Below are positions 17,071 through 25,627 of a DNA stretch of 64,000 nucleotides, piece after piece; position 1 is the first letter of the stretch, and each line of letters begins with the position of its first letter. The position numbers and the translations under genes are program-made. Source of the DNA: Bacteroidales bacterium (GTDB lineage Bacteria; Bacteroidota; Bacteroidia; Bacteroidales; FEN-979); the NCBI GenBank assembly GCA_025355465.1, contig JANXZO010000048.1, forward strand, positions 22,869-86,868, written 5' to 3'. Under the pieces are notes generated by a model. It was not told the DNA's origin. It was given only the letters and a program-made list of their open reading frames with translations, and made no database searches.

Positions 17071-19132
17071 CCGTCTTGTGATGACGGCTGTGCCGCCGGT
17101 GCAACCGATGTGAGTCGCGACTGAAAAGGTGCCTGATTTTGGAATAAAAGAAAGAGATCACCAGGGTAGCCGTTCCAAGAACAAATAACAAGGCGATCCT
17201 GCCGGACCCTTCCAGCGAGCGCATATCGGTATAAAGCACTTTTAGCAGTGTACCTGCCATGATAACCAGTGCGATGGTCCGGAGGAATCTGAGGCGAAGC
17301 AGCAGTCCGGCAGCCAGGAGGGTTAAAGAATAGCCCATCAACAGCAGGGTATATGGAAGCTTTTTGTCGGCGTTGGCAATATCCTCGATCCTGACCCCTC
17401 GTTTCAATCCGTTTACAATCATCAGGTGATCAAATTCGGAGAGTAGCAGAAATAGTCCCATCAGGATGAAATAGCCCCAGATGACCTTCACCAGGAGTTT
17501 GTTTTCACCGAAGATACGTGGTATGAAAAGACCTGTTACAACCAGGTTAAGAACAAGCAGAAAAACCGCCACGTAGTGAAAATAAAATCCCGTGGAGGTG
17601 AAGGACTGATGGGTAAGAAACTCATTCCGGAGTTCAACAACAAAGAGGTGAACGATTAGCGGGTAGGCTAAAGTGAGAATCAGGGAGAACCAAACCATCG
17701 GTTGCAACAATGAAGATTTCCGGAGGCCGATGACAGGAATGGAGATGATGAAAAAGAGGGCGGAACAGGCAAACCAGCTGAGGTATTTGGCATCGTCGTT
17801 GGCAAACAGGTTCATGAGCGGGTAATTTACCATCCAGAAAGTGCTCAGATAAATTACGAGCAGCAGCACACCTTTCAATAATCGTTGGTAGGTGCGGCGT
17901 GTGAACCATTTTTTGGAAAGGGTGATCTCTACCTTTTTCAGCAGATAGATGTTGGCGGCGAGGGCCGGAATGATCACCAGGCTGGCAATAAGTCCCTTTT
18001 TCACAAGGACCGCCTGCAAGGTTATATCGCCCAGAAAACTGGCCGGGAAATACTGAAATATCCAGTTTTGGCAATAGGCAAGAAACATGATGGTCATGGA
18101 AACCAGCGAGATAATGACAGCTACCTGGTCTTTGGAAAACTTTGCATAAAGCATGAGGAAGACCGACAGCACGGCGAAGAACAGGATGATGAAGTTGAGC
18201 GGAACGAGCAGGGGCAGTGCAAGGCTGACCAGAACGATGCCTGAAAAAAGGTAAGGCTTCCTGTTGTAGCCAAGCTGCGAACCGTCGGTGAGGGCAATCA
18301 CTGCGAGGATCAAGAGGCCAAGGAGAAGTGTAAACAGCCACAGATACTCCTGCAGACCGAATTTAATAAACACCACACAATTCAGTGCAAAGAACAGGAG
18401 GATATTAAGGACGGCAACAATGACCTCGGTATATTCCGACGATTTGTGATGGCCCTTAAACCCTTTGTGAACGCCGGTGCCAAGAAAAGCGATGAAGAAA
18501 AGTCCGGAGTAAACGAAAAATTGTGGCAGCAGTTTCCACTCACCGCCCAAAACAATTTTCAGCAGCCACCACACCCCGAAAACCGTCCAGGCGAGCAGCA
18601 CATTTGCTTTGATTACCAGGGTGGAGTGCAACTTCACGCCATTCATGTAAAGGAGTGCGGAGAAAAGCAGGATGAGCGGAAACAGTATATTTATCTGCCA
18701 CCCGGATTGTTTGGCTAACATCAGCACGGCAGCATAAAAGGCAGGCAGCAGGATTCTGGGCATCTCGCGCCAGCGGAACCTGACAGAGAGGTATAAGGAT
18801 ATGAGTACAAGAACCCCGGCCATGGCAGCCCATAAGATCGTGGTAATTGTTTCAGCCGGTGGAATCACCACGGCCGGTGCAGCTTGCATACCCGCGGCGG
18901 GGGCGGGTGCCAGAACCTTCTCCGACGACTTCAGTCCTTTTGCCAGTCCGATCAGCTTATCGGCAGAACTTACAGCATAAAACAGACTTGCAAGGATAAA
19001 CAGCACCCCGAAAATGCGGAGAAGCCTTTTAATAATGACCGATTCAACCTTATTCATGAGGTCGGACTTATTGGCATCCTCGAGCCTTATTTTTTTCCGG
19101 GGTTGCCGGCGACGTGTATTCCGTTCGTCCAT
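17060..19132 (-). CDS. Large polytopic membrane protein, DUF2339-like
   Basis: A 690-residue inner-membrane protein with a basic N-terminus (DERNTRRRQPRKKIRLED), a Pro/Ala linker after the first helix, and about 18-20 hydrophobic segments over the rest. The end (VLYTDMRSLEGSGRIALLFVLG) resembles the conserved C-terminus of DUF2339 proteins. It finishes with a His/Arg-rich tail. Function is unknown; DUF2339 proteins are otherwise uncharacterised membrane proteins. It stands alone, convergent with rsmI. Confidence 0.7.
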   Translation of the reverse strand: MDERNTRRRQPRKKIRLEDANKSDLMNKVESVIIKRLLRIFGVLFILASLFYAVSSADKLIGLAKGLKSSEKVLAPAPAAGMQAAPAVVIPPAETITTILWAAMAGVLVLISLYLSVRFRWREMPRILLPAFYAAVLMLAKQSGWQINILFPLILLFSALLYMNGVKLHSTLVIKANVLLAWTVFGVWWLLKIVLGGEWKLLPQFFVYSGLFFIAFLGTGVHKGFKGHHKSSEYTEVIVAVLNILLFFALNCVVFIKFGLQEYLWLFTLLLGLLILAVIALTDGSQLGYNRKPYLFSGIVLVSLALPLLVPLNFIILFFAVLSVFLMLYAKFSKDQVAVIISLVSMTIMFLAYCQNWIFQYFPASFLGDITLQAVLVKKGLIASLVIIPALAANIYLLKKVEITLSKKWFTRRTYQRLLKGVLLLVIYLSTFWMVNYPLMNLFANDDAKYLSWFACSALFFIISIPVIGLRKSSLLQPMVWFSLILTLAYPLIVHLFVVELRNEFLTHQSFTSTGFYFHYVAVFLLVLNLVVTGLFIPRIFGENKLLVKVIWGYFILMGLFLLLSEFDHLMIVNGLKRGVRIEDIANADKKLPYTLLLMGYSLTLLAAGLLLRLRFLRTIALVIMAGTLLKVLYTDMRSLEGSGRIALLFVLGTATLVISFFYSKIRHLFSRDSHRLHRRHSRHHKTVRP

Positions 19133-19208
19133 TACGAATCAGGTAAATCTGGTTTTCAAAAGTAATAAGAAAAAAACAACTTATCTTTATCCGATCAAAG
19201 TTCATATT

Positions 19209-19865
19209 ATGTGCGGCAGATATTCTTTTGCAGTTGAGGATGCGCTGATCAGGGAAAGGTTCGGACTGCGTGTTGGTACGGCCATTTACAAAGCCCGGTA
19301 TAATTGTGCTCCCGGGCAGATGCTGGCCGTGATCGCGAATGATGCACCGGACGACCTGAGTTATTTCCGCTGGGGGCTGATCCCCGCCTGGGCCAAAGAT
19401 CCGGCCATCGGTAACAAACTGATCAATGCCAGGGCGGAGACCGTTTCGGAAAAACCCTCCTTTCGGAGTTCCTTCAAATCGCGACGTTGCCTGGTGCCGG
19501 CCGATAGTTTTTTTGAATGGAAAAAAGATCGTGAAAAAACGCCTTACCGGATCCTTATTAAAGACAGAAATCTCTTTTGTATGGCGGGGATCTGGGATCG
19601 CTGGACAACGCCGGCCGGCGAGCAGATATGTACTTTTTCGATCCTCACCACCCAGCCGAATGAGATGATGGCTCCCCTGCACGACAGGATGCCGGTGATC
19701 TTAGAACCTGAAGCAGAAAAGCGTTGGTTAACGGCAACTTCAGCGCCTGAATTGCTCGAACTGCTCAAACCTTATCCTGCAGCAGCGATGGATGCCTACG
19801 CAATCTCTAAAAAGGTGAACTATCCTGCGAATGACACACCGGATATTTTCTCACCCGATCATTAG
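19209..19865 (+). CDS. SRAP/YedK-family abasic-site DNA-protein crosslink protein
   Basis: A 218-residue SOS-response-associated peptidase-like (HMCES/YedK) protein. The catalytic Cys2 (MCGRYSF), the Asn/Arg/Glu cluster in INARAET, the FFEWKK segment and the His of LHDRMPVI are present. These proteins crosslink to abasic sites in single-stranded DNA through Cys2, shielding them. ATG at 19209 is required so that Cys is residue 2. The 3' end overlaps the convergent LuxE-like gene by 15 bases. Confidence 0.93.
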   Translation: MCGRYSFAVEDALIRERFGLRVGTAIYKARYNCAPGQMLAVIANDAPDDLSYFRWGLIPAWAKDPAIGNKLINARAETVSEKPSFRSSFKSRRCLVPADSFFEWKKDREKTPYRILIKDRNLFCMAGIWDRWTTPAGEQICTFSILTTQPNEMMAPLHDRMPVILEPEAEKRWLTATSAPELLELLKPYPAAAMDAYAISKKVNYPANDTPDIFSPDH

Positions 19866-20831
19866 CGAACACCCTCTGACATCGCTGAAGTCAAATCTAC
19901 CCAGAACCTCAAAACGGCCATCGGGATGAAGACGGCCAAGGTCCTGTGTTGCGATGAAAGAGCAGGAGTGAATGTTGGCAAGGTCGATGATGTTGATCCC
20001 GCCATTTTTTCCCGGGCCGATATAGGTAAACGGATCATTTGCATCACGCACAAGGATCCGCATCCAGGGCGGGCTGGAGAAAAGCCCATCGCCAGGTGAA
20101 TAGGCCTGTGACAGGAGTTCTGTCATGCCATATTCCGAATGGATCTTTTCGATGCGGAAGGCTGGGCAAAGTGTAGCATGCAACTCCTCGCGTGTCATCT
20201 CCTTGCGTTTTCCTTTCATCCCGCCGGTTTCCATCACGATCAGGGGTCCGTATGCGCCCGGGTAAGCCTCTGCAAAATCGAGCAGGGCGTAAGTGAGACC
20301 CAGGAGAAAGACTTTGCGTCCGGTAGAGCGGGCCTGGATGAGCCTGGCGTGCAACCCGGTGAAGCTGCTGAGGAAATACCCGCTTTCGGCACTCTGACTA
20401 AGATCCATGAGCCGCTGCACCATAAACACGAGGGATGAATCGGGACTTTGTTCAGGCGTTGGTGTAAGTGCCAGAAACTGGTAGTCGTCAGGTGACCCAT
20501 AGCATCGTTCAAATCCCTTCTGCAGAGAATTCCGGTAAAGGTTAAGATCGCTGATGAGGTGGCGGCTTCGTTCTGCTCCTGTTGTTCCGCTACTGCGAAA
20601 CGTCCGCTGGGTGGGCTTCTCACCGCATACCACATCCTGGGTTTTGAACAATGATATCGGCAGAAACGGGATTTCGTTTATTGATTTTACCGTTTCGGGC
20701 CTGACTTTGCGCAAATCAACATATTCGCGGTAAACCGGATTCATCTGATACTGAAACTTGAAAATGGCCAGGGCCTGGGTTCTGAATTCTTCTTCGGTAG
20801 CTATATTGAAGGGGGAATGTAGTATTTCCAT
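19851..20831 (-). CDS. LuxE-like acyl-protein synthetase
   Basis: A 326-residue adenylate-forming enzyme of the LuxE/acyl-protein synthetase family. It shows the Ser/Thr/Gly phosphate loop FRSSGTTGAERSR, the METGGMKGKR segment and the core IHSEYGMTELLSQAYS. LuxE activates fatty acids and transfers them to LuxC; no luxC or luciferase genes are near, and similar stand-alone proteins are frequent in Bacteroidota with unknown acceptor. ATG at 20831 is preferred to 20885, because the longer form would overlap the divergent promoter at 20867. Confidence 0.85.
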   Translation of the reverse strand: MEILHSPFNIATEEEFRTQALAIFKFQYQMNPVYREYVDLRKVRPETVKSINEIPFLPISLFKTQDVVCGEKPTQRTFRSSGTTGAERSRHLISDLNLYRNSLQKGFERCYGSPDDYQFLALTPTPEQSPDSSLVFMVQRLMDLSQSAESGYFLSSFTGLHARLIQARSTGRKVFLLGLTYALLDFAEAYPGAYGPLIVMETGGMKGKRKEMTREELHATLCPAFRIEKIHSEYGMTELLSQAYSPGDGLFSSPPWMRILVRDANDPFTYIGPGKNGGINIIDLANIHSCSFIATQDLGRLHPDGRFEVLGRFDFSDVRGCSLMIG

Positions 20832-20866
20832 CTGCTGTTTTTCAATGGTATATGCCGAAAATTTCC

Positions 20867-20874
20867 TAATTTTG
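20867..20874 (+). promoter_or_regulatory. Putative -7 box for the lipoprotein-mrdA-rodA operon
   Basis: TAATTTTG matches TAnnTTTG, 43 bases before the lipoprotein ATG at 20918. No good -33 box was seen. It supports placing the divergent LuxE start at 20831. Confidence 0.4.
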
Positions 20875-20917
20875 CGACCTTTCAAAGATAGTGCTTTTTA
20901 CCCTTGATTCCGGTCCT

Positions 20918-21442
20918 ATGTTCCGCAAACTTCCAATATTAATGCGCATCACACTGGCATTGGGACTGTTCCCGGGAATTTTTTCAGTTTCATCATGTAT
21001 GAAAAAGGAGAGCTATCCCGACACCCCGCAAATCGCCTTCGAAGGATTTTACCTGGCGTTTGATACCGGCAAGGTTGCCAAACGGGGAATTCTCACCATC
21101 TCTTTCAAAGACGGCAACGGGGATATCGGCTTACGTGCAGCCGATACACTGCCACCGTATAACCGCAACGGAGACTACTATTATAATTACGTGATCCGGT
21201 ATTACGAAAAACAGATGGGCCGGTTTGTGCTGGTGCCGCTCGACCCCCCGTTCAGTGCGAGGATACCCTATCTGACCCCGGAGGATCCTGGCCGTGCAAT
21301 CAAAGGAATAATCGTGGATACCCTCTTGTTAAATCCGCAACCCGTTTTCGACACGGTTAAGTTCATCTTTTTCATTTACGACCGGGCGTTGAACAAAAGC
21401 AACGTAGATTCCACACCCCCGATCATTCTCAGGAGACCCTAA
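20918..21442 (+). CDS. Exported lipoprotein of unknown function
   Basis: A 174-residue protein with a type II signal peptide: hydrophobic ITLALGLFPGIFSV and a lipobox SSC at residues 25-27, followed by charged residues. The mature part has short beta-rich stretches (RGILTISFKDGNGDIGL; TVKFIFFIYDRALNKSN) suggestive of a single immunoglobulin-like domain. It precedes mrdA by 6 bases, so it is likely translated with the elongasome genes; a link to cell-wall synthesis is inference. Confidence 0.75.
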   Translation: MFRKLPILMRITLALGLFPGIFSVSSCMKKESYPDTPQIAFEGFYLAFDTGKVAKRGILTISFKDGNGDIGLRAADTLPPYNRNGDYYYNYVIRYYEKQMGRFVLVPLDPPFSARIPYLTPEDPGRAIKGIIVDTLLLNPQPVFDTVKFIFFIYDRALNKSNVDSTPPIILRRP

Positions 21443-21448
21443 ACGCGG

Positions 21449-23314
21449 ATGGAAAGGTTATATTCTGATCGTAAATACATCATCATCGTTTTCTTTCTCG
21501 TGATCGGACTGCTTTACATTGCCCGTCTGTTTTATGTACAGATCCTTGTGGACAAATACATCCTTTCGGCCAACAACAACGTGCTAAGGTATATGACCCA
21601 ATATCCAGCTCGAGGGCTGGTCTTTGACCGGAAAGGAAAGTTGCTGGTTTACAACGAAGCTGCCTACGATCTGATGGTTATTCCGAGGCAGGTGAAGAGT
21701 CCCGACACTGCTGCACTGTGCGAACTCATCGGCATCGACCGCCAGGAATTTACCGACCGGTTAAAACGGGCCCGGAACTATTCGCCTTACCGTCCTTCCA
21801 TTTTTGAGGCACAGATTACCCGCGAAAACTACGGTTTTCTTGAAGAAAAGTTGTTCCGGTTCCCTGGGTTTTTCGTTCAGTCGCGAACCCTCCGCAAGTA
21901 CACCTATCCGGTTGCTGCGCATACCCTGGGTTATATCGGCGAGGCAAGTCCGGAGGTTGTTGCGAAGAGTTCATATTACCGTCCGGGCGACTACATCGGT
22001 ATTAGCGGCATCGAGAAGTCCTATGAGGAGATCCTTCGTGGGAAAAAGGGGATGAAAATCCGGGTGGTGGATGTATTCAACCGGGATAAGGGAAGCTTTC
22101 AGGAGGGGAAGTACGATACCACCTCAATAGCGGGAACGGACCTTTACGCTTCGCTCGATGCCGACCTCCAGGCTTACGGGGAGATGCTGATGGTAAATAA
22201 GAAAGGGAGTATTGTGGCCATTGAGCCGCAGACCGGCGAGATCCTCTGCATTGTTTCCAGTCCTTCGTATAACCCGAACCTCCTGGTTGGAAACATCCGC
22301 AAGAAAAATTACGGGATGCTGCTTGCCGACAGCGTTCTTGTACCTCTTTTCAACCGGGCAGAAATGGCAAGTTATCCTCCGGGTTCTACCTTCAAACTTG
22401 TGGATGCCCTTGTAGGTCAGCAGGAAGGGGTGATCACCTCCGACACCCGTTACGCCTGTGGGGGAGGGTTCAGTCTGGGTAACGGAAAAGTAGTGGCCTG
22501 CCATCCGCATCCATCGCCACTCGACCTGGTGGGTGCGATCCAGGTATCCTGCAATACCTATTTCTGCAGGGTATTCAGGGCGATCATCGATAAAAAATCG
22601 GCGCTTAGCGTAAGACAATCCTTTGAGGGGTGGCGCAAATACATGCTCAGTTTCGGGTTCGGGCGGAAACTGGGCATCGACCTTCCGGGGGAACTCAACG
22701 GGAACATCCCAACCGCCGCTTATTACGACAAATATCACGGAAGAGACCGTTGGAAATCGATGACCATTATTTCGCTCGGGATCGGGCAGGGTGAAATTGG
22801 CATCACCCCCATTCAGCTGGCCAATATGGCTGCCATCATCTCGAACCGGGGATGGTTTTACACCCCGCACATCGTGCGGGCGATCGGGAAGCGGGACAGT
22901 CTTAACCAGGCTTTTGTCCAGAAAAGAGCCTGCGGCGTGGATCCGAAATATTTTGATGTGGTGATTGAAGGCATGGCCAATGTGGTGACCGGAGGAACCG
23001 CACGCGCTGTGCAGATCGACAGTGTGACCATGTGTGGAAAAACGGGCACAGCGCAGAATCCACACGGCAAGAACCACTCTATATTTATTGCCTTTGCCCC
23101 GCGTGAAAACACGAAGATCGCCATCTCGGTGGTGGTTGAAAACGCCGGGTTCGGAGCTGCCTGGGCTGCACCTATCGCCAGTTTGATGATTGAAAAATAC
23201 CTCAAGGGAAAAGTAACGCGCAAAGACCTTGAAGAGTGGATGATCCGCGGAGATATTATACACGGCATAACCTTACCTGATGCGGGAAGAACGGAGCATA
23301 TTTTACAAGATTGA
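21449..23314 (+). CDS. mrdA: Penicillin-binding protein 2 (elongasome transpeptidase)
   Basis: A 621-residue class B PBP: one N-terminal transmembrane helix (IIIVFFLVIGLLYIARLF), the pedestal domain (ARGLVFDRKGKLLVYN), then the transpeptidase domain with SxxK in YPPGSTFKLVDAL, SxN in SCNTYFCR and KTG in CGKTGTAQNPHG. It crosslinks lateral-wall peptidoglycan with RodA. mreC and mreD, often just upstream in Bacteroidota, are not in this cluster. It overlaps rodA by 35 bases. Confidence 0.95.
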   Translation: MERLYSDRKYIIIVFFLVIGLLYIARLFYVQILVDKYILSANNNVLRYMTQYPARGLVFDRKGKLLVYNEAAYDLMVIPRQVKSPDTAALCELIGIDRQEFTDRLKRARNYSPYRPSIFEAQITRENYGFLEEKLFRFPGFFVQSRTLRKYTYPVAAHTLGYIGEASPEVVAKSSYYRPGDYIGISGIEKSYEEILRGKKGMKIRVVDVFNRDKGSFQEGKYDTTSIAGTDLYASLDADLQAYGEMLMVNKKGSIVAIEPQTGEILCIVSSPSYNPNLLVGNIRKKNYGMLLADSVLVPLFNRAEMASYPPGSTFKLVDALVGQQEGVITSDTRYACGGGFSLGNGKVVACHPHPSPLDLVGAIQVSCNTYFCRVFRAIIDKKSALSVRQSFEGWRKYMLSFGFGRKLGIDLPGELNGNIPTAAYYDKYHGRDRWKSMTIISLGIGQGEIGITPIQLANMAAIISNRGWFYTPHIVRAIGKRDSLNQAFVQKRACGVDPKYFDVVIEGMANVVTGGTARAVQIDSVTMCGKTGTAQNPHGKNHSIFIAFAPRENTKIAISVVVENAGFGAAWAAPIASLMIEKYLKGKVTRKDLEEWMIRGDIIHGITLPDAGRTEHILQD

Positions 23315-24539
23315 CTGGGTGCTTGTCGGACTGTACCTGGCGCTGGTCCTGATCGGCTGGCTCAATATCTATGCCGCCGTGTATGACGAGAACTACAACC
23401 ACATCATTGATCTCAGCCAGAAGTACGGCAAGCAGATGATCTTTATCGTGGCTGCTTTGCTATTGGCGATGGGAACCCTGATCATCGACCCCAAGTTCTT
23501 CTCGCAGTTTGCCTATTTCATTTACGGCACGTTTCTCATCATGCTGATCCTCGTTATTTTCGGGGGCCGTGAGATTTCAGGCTCGAAAGGGTGGTTTGCC
23601 ATCGGGGGCTTCGGGGTGCAACCGGCCGAATTCGCCAAAATGGCAACCTGTCTGGCCCTGGCCAAGTATCTCAGCACCCTGGATGTGGATATCCGCAGGT
23701 TCAGAACGCTCATCATCGCCTCGGTCATTATCCTGGCTCCGGCCGTGATTGTGCTGCTTCAGCATGATACCGGCTCTGCGATCGTATTTTTCGCCCTCAT
23801 CATTGTTTTGTACCGTGCCGGACTGACCGGGTTTGTACCCCTGGCGTTCATTGTATTGCCAGTGCTCGGGATCCTTTCCTTGTTGCTGCCCAAGATGATT
23901 CTGGCCGCCATTCTCCTGGCCGTTGCAGGAATTTTCTACCTCTACAGCAACAGAAAAATCCGCGTCATCATCATCATTGCTGTGGTTTTTATCGGTTCCG
24001 TTGGCTTTGTTTTTTCCGTTGATTACAGCGTAAACAACATTCTTGAGCCTCACCAGCGAAACCGGATCCATGTGCTGCTTGGCCAGGATACCGATCTTAA
24101 GGGGGCAGGATACAACGTCAACCAGTCGCTGATCGCCATTGGTTCGGGGAAATTTTTCGGCAAAGGGTTTCTGCAGGGCACCCAGACCAAATACAATTTC
24201 GTTCCCGAACAAAGTACCGACTTCATATTCTGCACCGTGGGCGAAGAGCAGGGATTTTTAGGTTCCTCGCTGCTGGTGATCCTCTATACCAGTTTGTTTG
24301 TGCGCGTTCTGTTAACTGCAGAGCGGCAGCGGTCGCGCTTCAGCCGGTTTTACGGATACGGTGTGGCTTCCATTCTGTTCTTCCACTTTGCCATTAATGT
24401 CGGGATGACCCTCGGGTTGGTACCTGTTATCGGCATCCCGCTGCCATTCGTCAGTTATGGCGGTTCGTCGCTTTGGGCGTTCACCTTATTATTGTTTATC
24501 TTTATCCGGCAGGATTCCTACCGTTACGATCTGATTTGA
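23280..24539 (+). CDS. rodA: Peptidoglycan glycosyltransferase RodA
   Basis: A 419-residue SEDS-family protein with about 10 transmembrane helices. Conserved pieces include GGREISGSKGWFAIGGFGVQPAEFAK (about residues 96-121), KGFLQGTQTKYNFVPEQSTDFIFC near residue 300 with the catalytic Asp region, and the terminal GIPLPFVSYGGSS motif. It polymerises lipid II for the elongasome with MrdA. Its start lies within the mrdA 3' end, indicating translational coupling. Confidence 0.95.
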   Translation: MREERSIFYKIDWVLVGLYLALVLIGWLNIYAAVYDENYNHIIDLSQKYGKQMIFIVAALLLAMGTLIIDPKFFSQFAYFIYGTFLIMLILVIFGGREISGSKGWFAIGGFGVQPAEFAKMATCLALAKYLSTLDVDIRRFRTLIIASVIILAPAVIVLLQHDTGSAIVFFALIIVLYRAGLTGFVPLAFIVLPVLGILSLLLPKMILAAILLAVAGIFYLYSNRKIRVIIIIAVVFIGSVGFVFSVDYSVNNILEPHQRNRIHVLLGQDTDLKGAGYNVNQSLIAIGSGKFFGKGFLQGTQTKYNFVPEQSTDFIFCTVGEEQGFLGSSLLVILYTSLFVRVLLTAERQRSRFSRFYGYGVASILFFHFAINVGMTLGLVPVIGIPLPFVSYGGSSLWAFTLLLFIFIRQDSYRYDLI

Positions 24540-24544
24540 TTCCC

Positions 24545-25138
24545 ATGCCAGAGAAGAAAAAATCAGCTTGGCTAAAAAAGACCATCCATGTGAAGAACAT
24601 GGTTTGTAACTGTTGCATACGGCTCCTGAAGAAGGAGCTCGATATTGACGGGATCAGGGTAAATAGCATTAAGCTGGGCACTGTTGAAATTTCCTACGCA
24701 CCGGAGAAAGTTACCCTGAAAATGGTTGAGGCGATGCTGGAGGAGTTTGGGTTCGAGATCATTAGCGATAAGGAGAAGATACTTGTAGAGCAGATCAAGC
24801 TGGCCATGATCGAGCTGATCCATAACTCCACCTATAATGCAATGGTTCGCAATTCCGACTTCCTGGTAGAGCGTTTTAACATGTCATACCCATACATCTC
24901 GGCTCTTTTCTCAAAACATGAGAAGACCACCCTGGAGAAATTCACCATCCTTCATAAAATCGAAAAAGTAAAGGAGCTCATCCATTACGGAGAGCTTACC
25001 CTGAGCGAGATTGCTTACATCATGGGTTACAGCAGCGTTCAGTACCTCAGCACGCAGTTTAAATCGGTAACCGGCATCTCCGTCACCGATTTCAAAGCCA
25101 ATCCCGTGATCAAGCGCAAATCACTGGAAAACCTGTAA
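24545..25138 (+). CDS. AraC-type regulator with N-terminal heavy-metal-associated-like domain
   Basis: A 197-residue protein. Residues ~10-80 look like a ferredoxin-like HMA domain with a Cys-rich loop, NMVCNCCIRLLKK (Cys21, Cys23, Cys24), then a beta-alpha-beta continuation (INSIKLGTVEISYAPEK). A helical linker (~85-130) leads to an AraC helix-turn-helix domain (KVKELIHYGELTLSEIAYIM, then GYSSVQYLSTQFKSVTG). This suggests a thiol- or metal-sensing transcription factor. ATG at 24545 is 5 bases after rodA; longer in-frame starts would run into rodA. Its target may be the block that follows or a metal-handling gene elsewhere. Confidence 0.85.
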   Translation: MPEKKKSAWLKKTIHVKNMVCNCCIRLLKKELDIDGIRVNSIKLGTVEISYAPEKVTLKMVEAMLEEFGFEIISDKEKILVEQIKLAMIELIHNSTYNAMVRNSDFLVERFNMSYPYISALFSKHEKTTLEKFTILHKIEKVKELIHYGELTLSEIAYIMGYSSVQYLSTQFKSVTGISVTDFKANPVIKRKSLENL

Positions 25139-25184
25139 GCAGGTTGAAAATAAACCCCTCAGAAAAGCGTAAGATTAACCCAGG

Positions 25185-25239
25185 CACCTCAACCCCCGGC
25201 CCCTTCTCCTTAAGGAGCAGGGGTGAAGGGGATGAGGTG
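25185..25239. repeat. REP-like palindromic element
   Basis: An intergenic imperfect palindrome: CACCTCA ... TGAGGTG outer arms, CCCC/GGGG inner arms and a central perfect 12-base palindrome CTCCTTAAGGAG. Its GC-rich core (ACCCCCGGCCCCT) recurs inside the ygfK coding region at 51188-51233. It may also terminate rodA-regulator transcription. Confidence 0.7.
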
Positions 25240-25302
25240 GGTAAATTAAAATCTTATACAACTAAAAAATAATATCGTAACGGCCGGGCCCTTTTATCAT
25301 CC

Positions 25303-25310
25303 TAATATTG
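25303..25310 (+). promoter_or_regulatory. Possible -7 box for the PqqD/ATP-grasp block
   Basis: TAATATTG is one base off TAnnTTTG and lies 57 bases before the PqqD-like ATG. A small hairpin (CGCAC/GTGCG, around 25333-25346) lies in the predicted leader. No convincing -33 box. Confidence 0.3.
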
Positions 25311-25366
25311 CACGGCAGATATTTCGTAAAGCCGCACAGCAGTGCGTCTCAACCAAAAGAAAAAAT

Positions 25367-25627
25367 ATGAAACTGAACAAAAACGTCGCCGTCAGCGAAT
25401 CCGGGCTGCTCTTCAACCCGGTAACCGGTGAATCCTTCTCGGTAAACCCGATCGGGATTGAGATCCTGAATCTTATCCGGGATGAAAAACCGGAAGAGGA
25501 GATCGCCGAGGCCATCATGGCAAAATACAACACAGATAAACCCACCTTCGAAAAGGACTACCAGGATTTTATCGGTATCCTTTCACACAATAACCTCGTG
25601 GAAAGCCATGAAAAAACCAAAGCTTAA
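25367..25627 (+). CDS. PqqD-like peptide-binding (RRE-fold) protein
   Basis: An 86-residue protein with the PqqD/RiPP-recognition-element layout: an N-terminal beta hairpin (GLLFNPVTGESFSVNPIG), then three helices of a winged-helix fold (IEILNLIRDEKPEEEIAEAI; FEKDYQDFIGILSHNNLVES). In RiPP pathways this fold binds the leader of a precursor peptide and presents it to enzymes. No small precursor-peptide gene is evident nearby. It overlaps the ATP-grasp gene by 20 bases, so the two are translationally coupled and probably act together. Confidence 0.82.
   Translation: MKLNKNVAVSESGLLFNPVTGESFSVNPIGIEILNLIRDEKPEEEIAEAIMAKYNTDKPTFEKDYQDFIGILSHNNLVESHEKTKA

Noticed and set aside
19851-20831. A bioluminescence (lux) locus
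   Set aside because: Only a LuxE-like gene is present; no luciferase or reductase genes are in the window.
22124-23263. Leftward open frame of 379 codons opposite mrdA
   Set aside because: Antisense to a well-conserved PBP2 gene, with His/Pro-rich composition typical of a shadow frame.
25333-25346. Riboswitch in the leader of the PqqD-like gene
   Set aside because: Only a 5-base-pair hairpin is present; nothing matches a known aptamer.
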